Below are positions 42,909 to 54,554 of a stretch of 64,000 nucleotides of DNA, one piece after another (position 1 is the stretch's first letter; each line of letters begins with the position of its first letter). This stretch comes from Neoceratodus forsteri (lineage: Eukaryota > Chordata > Ceratodontiformes > Ceratodontidae), in the NCBI GenBank assembly GCA_016271365.2, contig CM057450.1:1807739967-1807803966 (forward strand). Direction: 5' to 3'. The translations under genes were made by a program, and so were the position numbers. Below the pieces are notes generated by a model, which saw only the letters and a program-made list of their open reading frames with translations, searched no databases and was not told the DNA's origin.

Positions 42909-45055
42909 ATGTCTTCGGAGCCTTTATTCCGAAGTTGTTCCTGTGGACACAGAATTGCTAACAGAGACCCCCATGCAGTCTGTGTTCATTGTCTTGGTCC
43001 TGAACACAGCTCAGTGGAGTGTGCCTTTTGTAATAAATTCAAAAGAGCCACAAGACGCCAGTGGTTGCAACAGCTCCGTGAGTATCTCTTGGAGCAGAAG
43101 TACTGCTCCTCTTCTAGAGACTCCTCAGCATCCTCTTCAGGGTGTCACCGCTCCATGGGAGACCCCTACATCTTGACACAGGGTCATGGTAAGAAACATG
43201 CCTCTAAGACTAAGCATGTCTCTACCACCCCTGTGTCGTCCTCTGCTTCATGTGTAAGTATGGAGCTAGTAGCCCCTCACATATCATCTTCAAAACCGTC
43301 AACGATTGTGGGCTCCTCTCCTTCCTTGTCGACGGCTCCTCCATCGACAAGCAGCTCTGGGGTAATTTTGCAGCTTCCAATGCTGCCCCCACCTTCCATG
43401 CTGCATAGCCATCATCCGTCGACAATGGCTTCTGGCTCATCGATGACCCTCTTGTCGACAGCCCTGCCTTATGGCCCATCGATGATTCTGTCATCAATAA
43501 TGTACAGCGTTCTGTCAATGACTCGGAAACAAGAGTTGTCGATGACTATGGATCCTCCGTCAACAATGCTGTCATCGATGGCAGGGGCTGGGGGCCCTTC
43601 GACGATCTCTTCATCGACGGCCAGCCTTGCACCATCATCGACAATCCTGGGGTCCTATATACACCCCCCTCATCAATGGCTGCTCGTTTGGCCCCACTGC
43701 TTGTGACCATTTCGTCAGTGGTGCCCATTTGCTCCACCCAGTCTGCCATGACCAATTCCATTGGACATGTGGCCATGATAGATGTCCAGGCACTGGTGAA
43801 ATCCATCTTGGACCTCACTGAGACCCAACGCCCCCCTAGGGAGGGGTCATCTCTGGTCTCTGCTCCGTCTTGGCGTCCTTCAACCCAGCGGGTGACCAAT
43901 TCTTCCCGTCTGCTCGGGTCGGTACACCTAGGACCTGGACATGGAGGACCCTTTCCTGCAGGACTGGGGTCTGGTGAACAGGGACACGGAGGATGACATG
44001 GACCATGAGGAATCCCCTCAGTCCTCCTCTTCTGCCTCCTCTGTTCAAGGGGAAACTATGTCCGTACTCTCTTGTTCTCTGCTGGATGACCTGACGTTTT
44101 CAGACATCATGATCCACCTCCAGAAAACATTCGGGTTCCAGGGCACTTAGCAGGAGGCTTCCCGCTAGATATTAGCTCAGTACCTAAGTGTGCCTGAGTG
44201 CCCCAGTCTGGCTATCCCTTCCTTTGGTGGACGCCTTTGAAGAGGCTATCATGGCTGCCTGGAAGCAACCTTTCAAGATTCCCTCCAATCCGCGGAAGGC
44301 TGATAGGCTTTATAAAGCTCTGGTGGCTCACCCTACTTCATGTCTCTGCCTCAGGTGGACTCAGTGGTGATCAATGCTGAACATGATAGGTCCTTTAGGC
44401 CTCAACACATGAGTGCTCAGGCCCTGGATGCAGAATCAAAGAAATTAGATGCCATTGGAAAATGTGTTTTTTCCTTGGACACCTTGTCCCTCTGTGTACT
44501 CAGTTGCATGTGACACCTGCTGAAATATCAGGAGGAAATTCTAAAAGCCTCCCAGGTGACAATCCAGCCCCTCCCAGCGGGTTCTGTCCATGAGGATCTA
44601 ACGGTGAAACTATCTACTGTGGCGATGGTAGGCCACCACCTGCTTAGGGCCACTTCTGATGCCATGGATACTAATACTGGTACGTCCTCTGCTGGTATAT
44701 GTCTCAGGCATCACGCCTGGCTCAGGGTATCTGTTTTTTCCCAGGATGTACAGCAATCCATCTTGAATGCTCCCTTTAAAGGAGTTCAGCTGTTCGGTCC
44801 ACAGACCCAGGACATCTTGAAAGACTTACAAGACTCCGGTTGTACCCTTCAATCAGTGCAGACCCTTTACCACCCTAACGCCAAACAACCCTTTAGGGGC
44901 TCCTTGAGAGGCTGTCCCTACAGGGGCCATCCCTTATTTAACAGGCAGCCTGTCAATAAAAGAAAACCTCAGTTGCAATTGCCAGGTCCTAGAAATATCC
45001 AGAAAACCTGTTATGTCCCTGCTGTTCCCCCGCAAGGCCAGCCTTCCGCGTGAAG
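42909..45055 (+). pseudogene. DIRS-C gag-like ORF1
   Basis: The open frame reaches back to an ATG at 42,804, but the ATG at 42,909 is chosen because it directly precedes 'SSEPLFRSCSCGHRIANRDP' and 'HAVCVHCLGPEHSSVECAFC', the Cys/His cluster shared with DIRS-A, B and D. A long Ser/Thr/Met-rich linker (43,260-43,660) is built of S-T and S-M steps encoded by RTCGAY hexamers. The later parts are in three frames (43,676-44,150; 44,188-44,380; 44,556-45,053), the last with 'HHAWLRVSVFSQDVQQSI', the conserved C-terminal domain. Frames are broken, so a pseudogene as given. Confidence 0.82.
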
Positions 45056-45151
45056 GTCTTCCCTGGTTATGGGTATGGAGGCCCTACCCACAGCCATCGG
45101 GGGAAGGTTTTCCCTGCAATTGCAAGGGTGGCATACCATCTTCTCTGACGA

Positions 45152-46956
45152 GTGACTCCCGCAACTGATCGAGATGGGACACACACTGGAGTTCCTGGAG
45201 ATGCCTCTTCCATCGCACTGATCCTACAGACAGAGATCGATGCCTTACTGCCAAAAAGAGCTATCAAACCAGTCCCCCTTCTTCAGAGGGGTGCGGGATT
45301 TTACTCCCACTTTTTCCTGGTCCCCAAATTGATGGGAGATTTATGCCCCATTTTGTATCTGAGGTGTCTCAACCTCTACATCATTTATCAAAAGTTCCAA
45401 ATGGTGTCCCTTTTGACACTTCTCCCTTTGCTGAACACAGGAGATTGGCTCTGTTCTCTGGATATGAAGGATGCATACCTCCATATCATGATGCACCCGG
45501 CTCACAGACAGTTTCTTCGTTTCATGTTCCAGGGTTATCATTGTCAGTTCAGGGCCCTCCCTTTCAGGCTTTCCTCGGCCCCAAGGATATTTACAAAATT
45601 CCTTGCAGTGGTCGCAGCAGCACTCCAAAGGGAAGTCCGCTATGGCTTTCCATACCTGGACAACCAGCTCCTGAAAGCATTCTCCAGACACCAGTTGTCT
45701 CACATGCTTTCTCGAACCCTACAGTTGTTCAACCAAGTAGGGATTGCAGTAAACTATCTGAAGTCCAAAATGAACCCTACTCAATGCCTCCAATATATAG
45801 GAGACATGCTGGACTCCGCCGTGGGAAAGGCATTTCTGCCCATGGCTCAGGCAGACATCTGGATTGCTTTAGCACACAGCTTAGAATCCAGTGGATTGGT
45901 CTCTGCAAGAGACTCTCTCTGCCTCCTGGGACATTTGGCAGCCACGATCCCGATGGTCCCCAATGCTAGGTTGAATATGAGGGTCCTTCAGTGGTCCCTC
46001 AGAGTTCAATGGGACCAAAACCAGGACAATTTCGATGCCCCGGTCCTGCTGTCTTCCCCGGCTCTTCGATCCGTGCATTGGTGGAAGTCATGGAACAATC
46101 TCATGCGAGGCATGCCTTTTCGATCGCCTGTCCCGAGTCTCATTCTGATGACAGACACTTCCTTGACAGGGTGGGGTGCTTACCTCCTGCATGTCCGATC
46201 ACAGGGCTCTTGGACATCAGTGGAGGCCTACCTCCACATCAGTGTCTTGGAACTACGGATGGTACGCCTTACAGGCATTCAAGGCTCATCTCCCCCCAGG
46301 TTGCCTGCAAGTGCAATCAGACAATTCTGTGGTAGTTCACTACATAAACAAACAAGGTGGCACCCATTCCTACCCTCCCTGCAGAGAATTGATATGGGTG
46401 TGGTATTGGGCAATCCAGAGAAATACTCATCTTTTGGCAGTACACATCCCAGGAGTGCAGTGTCAGTGGCTCAGTAGGTAGCAAACTCGCCTCTGAGGCC
46501 AGGAGATCAGAGGGCTGTGGGTTCAGTTCCCACATCTGGCACTTTGGTTAATATCCCAGTACTGACACTGCAGTGCAGCATGAGAGGGGTGCTGCACTTC
46601 TAAGGTGCCGTCTTTCGGATGAAACGTTAAACCGAGGTCCCATCTGCCTGGATTGGTGATAGTCCAGGTGGATGTTAAAGATCCCATGGCACTTATCGAA
46701 AAAGAGTAGGGGAATTTCCCCAGTGTCCTGGCCAGATTTCCCTCATTCACTAAAAAAAAATACTACCAACAGCTTAATCTGGTTCAAGGTCAGTTGGCAT
46801 TCATCTGTATCCCCCTCCCCCGGGTCGTGCCTGAAAATAGGCAGGATTTGTCTAGTGCACTTATCCGGTCAACAAAAACTAAATAAATAAATACCCTGAA
46901 CAGATCCTTTGCCCAAGCCCACGAGTGGGAAATCTCACCCGACATTCTCAATATTG
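45152..46956 (+). pseudogene. DIRS-C reverse transcriptase-RNase H, interrupted
   Basis: A 441-codon open frame (45,152-46,477) with 'GAGFYSHFFLVPKLMGDL', 'LCSLDMKDAYLHIMM' and 'QFRALPFRLSSAPRIFTKFL'. The catalytic block reads YLDN (codons 45,653-45,664), so the second aspartate is replaced. RNase H begins 'LILMTDTSLTGWGAYLL' and continues in another frame as 'VQSDNSVVVHYINKQGG' to 'LLAVHIPG'. There a SINE (46,461-46,892) interrupts it. It resumes 'LNRSFAQAHEWEISPDILN' up to 46,956, and the next part is beyond 57,566. Length and motif order agree with DIRS-B. Confidence 0.88.
46461..46892 (+). mobile_element. tRNA-headed SINE with conserved central domain
   Basis: This is the best copy in the window. 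The tRNA-like head (46,461-46,540) has 'agtggctcagtaggtagca' (A box) and 'gggttcagttccc' (B box). The conserved centre at 46,610-46,745 holds 'gatgaaacgttaaaccgagg', 'gatgttaaagatcccatggc' and 'aaagagtaggggaatttccc' and 'cagtgtcctggcca'. The 3' end is 'aaactaaataaataaat'. Central-domain SINE superfamilies (V-, Deu-, Meta-type) have this layout, but I cannot say which without a search. It sits in the RNase H of DIRS-C. Confidence 0.87.
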
Positions 46957-47278
46957 TCTTATGAGGACAGACTTGAGGAGCTCAGCCTGTTTTCATTAGA
47001 GGAGAGGAGACAGGGGGGACATGATTGAGGTCTTCAAGTACCTCAAGGGAATAAATAGGGTAAACACGGAGGGGATCTTTAGACTAAAGCAGGGAGGTAT
47101 CACCAGAAGACATGGGTTGAAGTTGGAAAGTGGAAGGATGAGGGGGGAAAAGAGGAGGAGGTTTTTCACTGAGAGGGTGGTGGAACCTCGGAACGCACTG
47201 CCTGGTGAGCTGGTCCAGATTTCCATAGACTGTAAGGTCTAATCTGCTGGCAATTAGTGCTAGTATGTCTTCCGCTTA
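46957..47278 (+). mobile_element. CR1/L2-clade LINE 3' fragment
   Basis: 'DRLEELSLFSLEERR' and, in the next frame, 'MIEVFKYLKGINRVNTEGIF' (47,021-47,242) match ORF2 C-termini of other LINEs. 'ERVVEPRNALPGE' is the WNxLPxE-type end. It joins directly to DIRS-C on the left and is cut by the Gypsy element on the right. Confidence 0.8.
47275..47278. repeat. Gypsy target duplication CTTA, copy 1
   Basis: CTTA directly precedes the 5' LTR and recurs at 57,085-57,088 directly after the 3' LTR. Confidence 0.8.
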
Positions 47279-48896
47279 TGTAACCCCCCTGCAAATGGGG
47301 GTTCCCAAAAGACTTCCAGGAGCTTGCTTGAATGCTCCAAGCCTGAATGGTGTTTGGCGTTTAAGCCATTTATCAGTGAGTGTTTTTAGAACCTCTGGTA
47401 CTGTCTCTTTAAGAGCTGTCTGCTTGCAGACATAATTAGTTTGTATGGGGGACTGTGTGTTTCTTTGATTGAGTACCACTGAGCTGCTGCCAATTCACTC
47501 CATTTTGCAGTCACTAGGAGTGCAAAGGAACCTATCTGAAAGATGTAACTGTTTGCCAGAAATCATTTACAGTAATAATGAAATTACAGTTTGTCTAACC
47601 TTGCTTTGCAGTCAGAACTGTGTCTGCCTAGTTCCCCATTCTGGTTTTGAACTGCTGAACTGGACCAATCAGTGTGGGGTAAGCTAGCTCTAAAATGGTG
47701 CCTTGGACGAATCAGAACTTGACTCATAATCTGGAGCCAGCCACAAGAGGATTGTATGGGCAGTGACTCTGGGAGATGTAGTTTAGACTTCAGCGCCTTT
47801 TTGGACCAACAGCAGCAGTCTATTGTGAGTGACAGCCAATCCAGTCAAGAACTGGGAGGAACTCAAAGGAAGTGCCCGGTTTTGTCGGTTGGAGTTTCAG
47901 TTGAGCTTTGGCAGTGAAGAAGGAAGGAGCCCTGTGCTTTTTCAGTGTGCAGTTTTAGTCAAAAAACGTGTGTAAGGCCCAGAGTTCCGGTCTGCAGCTT
48001 GTGTAACAGCTTGTTAGGACTGAATCCGTCCTGTGAAGAGAATCAAAGGATATCTGAAGAGTAGAAACCAGGCTCACCCTGTAGAAGACTGGAGGAATTG
48101 CTGAAAATTGCACTGGTCTGTAGGAACTGAATCTACTGTGTGTTCTCCGGGTATTGTGCAGTAATTGCGATCGGGATACAGATGCAGCCTGCCTGGTATA
48201 GTGCTTTCTTTTATATAAATGTGTGAAGAGGTTTGTGTACCTCAAGTGAGCCCTGCTGACATTGAAGGACCCTATCTTATTTGGAGGTCGTGAGTACTAA
48301 TTCAGGTCGCTCCTGTTGAATTGCCACATTAAATCCAAATGGAATTACTGTACTGCTGACTGTTTAATTCTCCTTTCTCTGTGTGAAAGGGCCCCTACCA
48401 GCTGCCACGGTTTGGACTAGCCACTAGGGCTTGGGTACCCAGGGACAGTAACTGATAGGGATAGGCCTGCACAGAGCCATAGGTAGATGAGTAGAGTGAT
48501 AAGCTAATTAACCTGATTTCCCTGTCCTTGTTATATCCCCTAAATAAATCAGAGCTGCTTGTTTCAGCAAAGTTATACTGCCTGGAGGTATTTGTCTATG
48601 TTAAAGTACTGTACTGTGATTGTTGCACTGTATCTTATTTCACAGGAGGTCCCAGTGCCGGAACCAGACCTGGGGGTAAGTGTATACTGTAAAGGTAATT
48701 CTGATGTATTGTGTGGGCCACTAGTGGGAAGAAAGGGGGGTTGCAGTGTCCCAGAGGGCTGTGACCAAGTTAGTTTAACTATTGTAAACCCTGACCTCTG
48801 GGTGGAGGCACCCGCCATTGGATCCAGGCCCCTCAACCTGTTGGTGGCAAATCAGGCAGGGGTAGTAGCCCTGGGATAGCGCCATCTAGGGTTACA
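47279..48896 (+). repeat. Gypsy 5' LTR (1,618 bp)
   Basis: Begins TGTAACCCCCCTGC and ends ATCTAGGGTTACA, giving short inverted ends with TG..CA. It matches 55,419-57,084 throughout. It should hold the element promoter and polyadenylation signal; AATAAA occurs at about 48,543. Confidence 0.95.
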
Positions 48897-48899
48897 TCT

Positions 48900-48917
48900 T
48901 GGAGGCTCACCGCTGGG
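48900..48917 (+). promoter_or_regulatory. Putative primer binding site
   Basis: TGGAGGCTCACCGCTGGG begins 3 bp after the 5' LTR. The leading TGG would pair with the CCA end of a tRNA. The tRNA species is not assigned. Confidence 0.6.
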
Positions 48918-48965
48918 ATTGTGTCCTCTAGTGGCCATATTTACGAACCACTGTTAAGAAAAAAA

Positions 48966-50690
48966 TGGGTACCCGACATAAGTGGCTGTGCACGGCTGGT
49001 GGAGTGGTGTACTGGGAGGAGATCGACCCCAAAATGCTATGCTTATCCTGGACATCCCCTGGGTATCATCACGGACACTGTGCAGGAGTACTTTCCAAGG
49101 TGGAAGGTTTACAAAACCCTGTGGTGGTGGGTGGCATGCTAATCTGCTCACCTACACTTTCCTGGCCCTAGTAGAGTTTAAGGATCCCATAGATAGCTCC
49201 AAAGTGCCACAGACCATTACCCCAGAGGGAGCCCTCACTGCTTGGAGAGTGATAACTAAGGACAGTAAAGACCCGGGGGAATGAGCCCCACCACTATCTG
49301 AAACTTTTGAGGAGAAATTTGCTAAATGGTTGCTGGGGAAGGGAAAACTGTGGAGGACTTGAAGAAACTATTCTTGCCACTTGGGGTGTTCCTCCCCAAC
49401 ACCTCTCTCCGCTCCAGTGCCCGTAATGGTGGCTGAACCAATGCAGACTCCAATTTCTGCACCTGCCATTAGTCACGACTCTTACCGAAGGTTGAGGATC
49501 TTCTCTGGCACCCTCCCACCCCCGAAGAGGATGACTGGGAGACCTGGATGAACTATGTTGCCCCAAATTACTAGAATGGCAGTGCTCCGGAGCGGCTTCG
49601 AAGAGGGTTAGTGAGAGCCTCCGAGGTCCTGCCCTGGCTACCATTCGTGCTAAACGGGCCAGTAACCCTGAAGTTACTGCACAGGCCTATCTTGAGGCCC
49701 TGGAGAATGTGTGATGGGAGCCCAGATTCTGATGAGGACCTATGGTGGAGAGTAAGAGATGCACAACAGTACCAAGGGAGTTGTTGTCTGTGTATGTATC
49801 TCGGCTGGAAAAATTGTTGCAAGAATGCCTCAGAAAAGGTAGTTTGCAGCGATTGAACTGGACCGAACCAGGCTGGACAGGATCCTTAAGTCTGCCCCTT
49901 CTCAGAACTGCTGTTGCTTCAGTTATGCCTGGCAGATCGACTGGAATCCCACCCTCCTATGATGAGTTAATGAGAGAAATTGAGGAGTTGAGAAAAGACG
50001 ACCTCGGGAGGACCTGCACCAATAGCTGCAGCTCGACCGAGTGACTGAGGGTGACCCATCAAGTGAAGTTCAGGGGCAGAGGTTGGCAGTCAATGAGTGC
50101 TCTGACAAGGAAAAAGATATGCCACAATGGGGCGAACTGTTGAGAGAGATCCGGGAATTCAAAACAGTCCCTTTATGAAGCCCTGCAAGTACGGGCCCTG
50201 ACCTATATCCGACTGCATCTGCTAGTGGGCGGGGTACCCACCCATGTATCTCCTGCTGATAACAGCTCCAAACTCAATTCCTTGACCATGGAAGTGGAGA
50301 AACTGATGAGATGTCTCCAAATGCTTATCACGCCGCAGACAGAGATGGCACCCAGGTTTCTCAGTTAGTAATACCCCGCCCTGGCTCCCAGTGTGGCGCC
50401 TCGGCCAGCTCAAACTCCAGAAAGTATGTTTTGCTATAATTGTGGGAAAGATGGGCACATGAAAAGAAGCCAGTCCCCAAAAGACACTGACAAAGTTGCA
50501 TATAGGCTACAAGGAGAGCTTGAGAGAACAAATCAGTGGTTAAGAGGTGCACGAAATGATCCCAGTGAAGGCACCAAAATGCTAACTCACGCCTTTTTGG
50601 CAAGGTCAGTTGCCCAGGCCCCCACTATCGCCTCTCCAGACTGGTCCAGAATAGTGGGTCCCTCCATGGAGACCACTGTAAGGTGAATGG
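48966..50690 (+). pseudogene. Gypsy gag, PNMA-like, with zinc knuckle
   Basis: Pieces in several frames follow the PNMA gag plan. An N-terminal domain ends with 'LVEFKDPIDSSKVPQTITPE' (49,165-49,225). A capsid region begins with 'YRRLRIFSGTLPPP' (about 49,480-49,525) and continues with 'RASNPEVTAQAYLEALENV' (about 49,650-49,710) and 'ELLSVYVSRLEKLLQECL' (49,776-49,832). Then comes 'PPSYDELMREIEELRKDD' (49,950-50,003), and last a zinc knuckle 'CYNCGKDGHMK' (50,431-50,463) whose final cysteine is not in register. This would form the capsid and bind RNA. The assignment comes from motif order and spacing recognised by eye. Frame breaks are at least partly indel errors. Confidence 0.78.
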
Positions 50691-51050
50691 AGTGTCTACA
50701 AGAGCTGTATTAGACAGTGGCTCCCAAGTGACAATTATGTTCCAAGATTGGTATCAGAAGCATTTGTCAGGCGTGCCCTTACAACCATTAGAAGGACTGC
50801 ATGTATGGGGTTAAGTGAGAAGGCCTACCCTATTCCGGGTATATCCAATTTGGCTGTCTTTCCCCACCTCCGTGGCTGGAGTGGCCGAACAAGTAGAGAC
50901 CCTAGCCTTAGTGTGTCCCCACTGGACTGTATGATGGTGTCCTTTGTTGATTGGAACAAATGCTCATATGTTGGAAGGCTGGCACAGTTGTGTTATGAAA
51001 AACAGGGTCAAAGACTAGTAGAGCTTTAAGAGTTCCGGCTTTAATTAAGA
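50680..51050 (+). pseudogene. Gypsy aspartic protease
   Basis: 'VNGVSTRAVLDSGSQVTIMF' at about 50,680-50,740 has the DSG active site of retroviral-type proteases (aspartate codon at 50,710-50,712), followed by the flap-like region 'LEGLHVWGLSEKAYP'. Frame changes follow at about 50,840. It would cut the Gag-Pol precursor. Confidence 0.8.
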
Positions 51051-51439
51051 AGGCCTATGAGGCACAGAGATGCTGAAAAATAGAACCAGAGGAACCGGTC
51101 GAATTGTATGGAAGAAGGATCCTGAGTCTCTGATCCTGGCGCCAAATGCCCAGTGTACCTTACAGGGAGAGGTCCGTATCAGAAAGGATGTTAAGAATAA
51201 AATATTAATGTTGGATGCACCAGGCGATGGAAAATTGCCAGAGGGACTGCTGGTCAAGCCTTGTATTTGCCGCTAGAGCCCATGCTTATGCCAGAAGGGT
51301 AATGGTCCAAGTTCATAATGTGTCTGAAAGAGACATTCGAGTAAATAGAGGTTGCATCCTGGCTAATGTGCATTGTGCAGACACTGCAGTGCTACCAGCA
51401 GCAAGAGTTCAAGGAAGAATGACAGAGTAACGCCTGACT

Positions 51440-52900
51440 TGTTTGATTTCGGCGACTCCCGCTGCCAGCTGAATGTAAAGTGAGGATCAGTGAGAAGCTT
51501 GCCCAGAGACCAGGTGTTTTCTTTAAAGGAATGGGACGTGGGATCGTGCAAGGAGCTGAGCACAATATCCGGCTGCATGACGAAGACCATTTCGTGAGAG
51601 GTCTCGACGCCTGGCACCTGCTGACATAGATGATGTGAGACGGCATCTGCAAGAGATGTTAGCTGCTGGTGTAATACAAGAATCCAGAAGCCCTTATGCT
51701 TCCCCATTGTGGTAGTGAGGAAAAGAATGGAACAGTAAGGATGTGTGGATTATCGCACCTTAAACCGGCGGACTATCCTGATCAGTACACAATGCTCCGC
51801 ATTCAGGATGCTTTGGACTGCCTAAGCGGGAGCAAGTGGTTCTCTCTGCTGGATCTCCGCAGTGGGTACTATCAGATCCCGATGGCCCCAGAGGACCGTG
51901 AAAAGACAGCCTTTATCTGTCCGCCGCTTCTATGAATTCATGAGGATGCCTCAAGGGATTTCAGGTGCCCCAGCCACTTTTCAACAATTGATGGAGCGTG
52001 CAGTGGGGACATGAACTTACTAGAGTGCCTGGTATACCTAGATGATGTTATTGTGTTTGGCAGCTCACTGGAGGAACATGAGAGCAGATTATTTAAGGTA
52101 TTGGACCGACTGGAGGACTTTGGCCTTAAACTGTCCATTGATAAGTGTCAATTCTTTCAAACATCAGTAAAGTATGTGGGACACATAGTATCCACCGAGG
52201 AATAGAGACACAGCCCAAGTAAAGTTGAGGCCTTGACCACCTGGCGCAGCCCAAAATCTAAAGAACTGCAAAGATTCCTGGGATTCTGTGGTTATTATCG
52301 TTTCATCAAGGACTATTCAAGAGTGATCCACCCTTTACTTAACCTTACTCAAGGGTATCCCCAACCCACAAAAATACCAAAAGTCAGCGCCCTCAAGACT
52401 GAAAGAGTGTATTTTCATCCGAGTGAAGTATTTGGGGCCGCTGGACTCCTGATTGTGAGACTGCTTTTCATGAGATCATTTATCAACCACCCATGCTCCA
52501 GTGCTGGCCTATGCCGATCCAAGAAAACCTTATGTCCTGCACACTGATGCTAGCTTGCAAGGGTTGGGGCTGTGTTGTACCAAGAGCACGAGAATGGCCT
52601 GAGACCAGTGGCCTTTGCCAGTAGAAGTCTGACCCCATCTGAAAAGAACTATCCTGTACATAAGTTAGAGTTTCTAGCTTTGAAGTGGGCTATTGTTGAC
52701 CAATTCCATGAGTACTTGTATGGGGCTAAAATACTAGTAAAACTGACAATAATCCTTTAACCTATGTGCAGACCTCAGCTAAGTTGGATGCCACTGGCAT
52801 AGGTGGCTTTCTGCATTATCTACATACGACTATGCTCTCGAATACCGAGCAGGTCTGAACCACATAGATGCTGATGCTCTCTCCAGGAGGCCTGTTCCCA
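51440..52900 (+). pseudogene. Gypsy reverse transcriptase and RNase H
   Basis: RT is read across several frames: 'RLAPADIDDVRRHLQEMLAA' (about 51,605-51,665), 'LLDLRSGYYQIPMAPEDREK' (51,845-51,905) and 'CLVYLDDVIVFGSSL' (YLDD codons 52,035-52,046, intact). Then '[20 protein letters not shown]' (52,270-52,330). RNase H has '[14 protein letters not shown]' (about 52,540-52,580), 'VAFASRSLTPSEKNY' and 'NHIDADALSRRP' (about 52,858-52,895). Catalytic residues seen are unmutated. Stops and shifts near 51,940, 52,205 and 52,340-52,500 interrupt the frame. Confidence 0.92.
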
Positions 52901-52909
52901 GAATGATTG

Positions 52910-54360
52910 GGTCCGATTGGCAGAACCTGACATTCGGGCACTCTGCCGGAAGTTTGACAGGGAGGAACAAATGTCCACGGACGCAGTGGACTGCATGGTG
53001 GATTGTTTGGGACCCTCTGAGAATTGCATACCTGTCGCTTATTGCCACTTTTCTGCAGTAGACATTGGTGCACTGCCTCAGCTGGACAATGACAGTATTC
53101 GGCGGGCTCAATCCCGCGATCCCATGATCAAAGCAGCTTTAGAAGCCCTCTATGCAGGAAAAGATGTGTCCAAATTACGCTCCACTGATTTGAGAACTGC
53201 ACTGTTATACAAAGAAGGTCCTAAATTGAAACTGATCAATAAACTGTTATACAGAGAAACAGTAGACAGAGGGGGACAAGTAGACAAACAACAACTAGTG
53301 CTGCCCACTGCCTTTCGAGACTCAGTATTGAGGTCCTTGCACAACCACATGGGGCACCTTGGTATAGACAGAACACTTGACTTGGTGAGATCCAGATTCT
53401 ATTGGCCAAAGATGGGGGCTGATGTGGAACAACACATTCGAACTTGTAGTCGCTGCTTACAGAGGAAAGCTTTGCCCCAGAGGGCTGCCCCCCTTGTTAA
53501 CATAACCACCAGTGCACCCATGGAGCTGGTCTGTATTGATTTTCTAAGTTTGGAGTCAGATCAAAGAAATATCAGTAATGTGCTGGTGGTCACTGACCAT
53601 TTCACGAGATATGCCCAAGCTTTCCCCACCAAAGACCAGAAAGCATCCACTGTAGCCAAAGTACTTGTAGAAAACTTTTTGTTCACTATGGGCTCCACAA
53701 AGAATCCATTCTGATCAAGGAGAGACTTTGAGAGTCGTCTGATCAAAGAGATGCTTTCTCTGTGGGGAGTGCGAAAGTCCAGAACCACTCCTTACCACCC
53801 CCGGGGGACCCACAGCCTGAACGTTTCAACCGCACTTTGCTAGATATGCTAGGCACCCTGCACCCAAAGGACAAGCCTAGATGGAGCCAACAAATTAGCA
53901 CCCTGGTACATTCTTATAACTGCACCAAAAGTGATGCCACTGGTTCTCCCCCTACCGCTTGATGTTTGGAATAGAAGCTCGACTACCAGTAGATGTGTGT
54001 TTTGGGGTCTCTCCTGATGGGGTTCAAGCTGACAACTATTTACAGTATGTGCAAAAGTTAAAGGCCCAGCTAACTCATGCGTATCAACTGGCTCAAACCA
54101 TGGCTGCCAAAAGAAATCTGGCCAACAAAGAAAGGTATGATAAAAGGTGAAAGCACAGGAACTCCAGGAGGGAGATCGGTATTGCTAAGAAATCTGGGAC
54201 TGCATGGCAAGCACAAGATTGCTGACAGATGGCACCATCTCCCTCACATTGTAGTGGCAAACTAGATGATCTGCCAGTGTACAAAGTAAGGCCTGAGAAT
54301 AATTCAAAAGATATAAAACAATGCATAGAAATCATTTACTGCCCATTGGACAAATCCTGA
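52910..54360 (+). pseudogene. Gypsy integrase
   Basis: A 265-codon frame (52,917-53,714) contains the HHCC zinc finger 'HNHMGHLGIDRTLDLVRSRF' with 'CSRCLQRK', then the first catalytic aspartate in 'ELVCIDFLSL'. After a frame change near 53,712 the second aspartate ('SDQGRDFESRLIKEM') and the glutamate in 'PQPERFNRTLLDML' follow. 'LMFGIEARLPVD' (53,956-53,990) and a C-terminal 'LDDLPVYKVRPE' (about 54,262-54,300) are typical of this class. Integrase inserts the cDNA copy. All DDE residues are visible. Frame breaks are single-base changes. Confidence 0.92.
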
Positions 54361-54554
54361 TTGAGTCTGAGCCCCAGAAGATGCCCCTCTGGACCAGTGA
54401 CTGAGCTGCTGCTAAGAAAAGATCAAGGAAGTCTGCACCTACAGAAGCAGAGTTAAAGTGTTCTCCTGCACAAGTCCCAGTTGAGCATGACTGTCAGTCC
54501 ATATCAGAAGAAAGTCAGTGACTTTGAATACTATCCTTCTACGAACTGAGTCAA

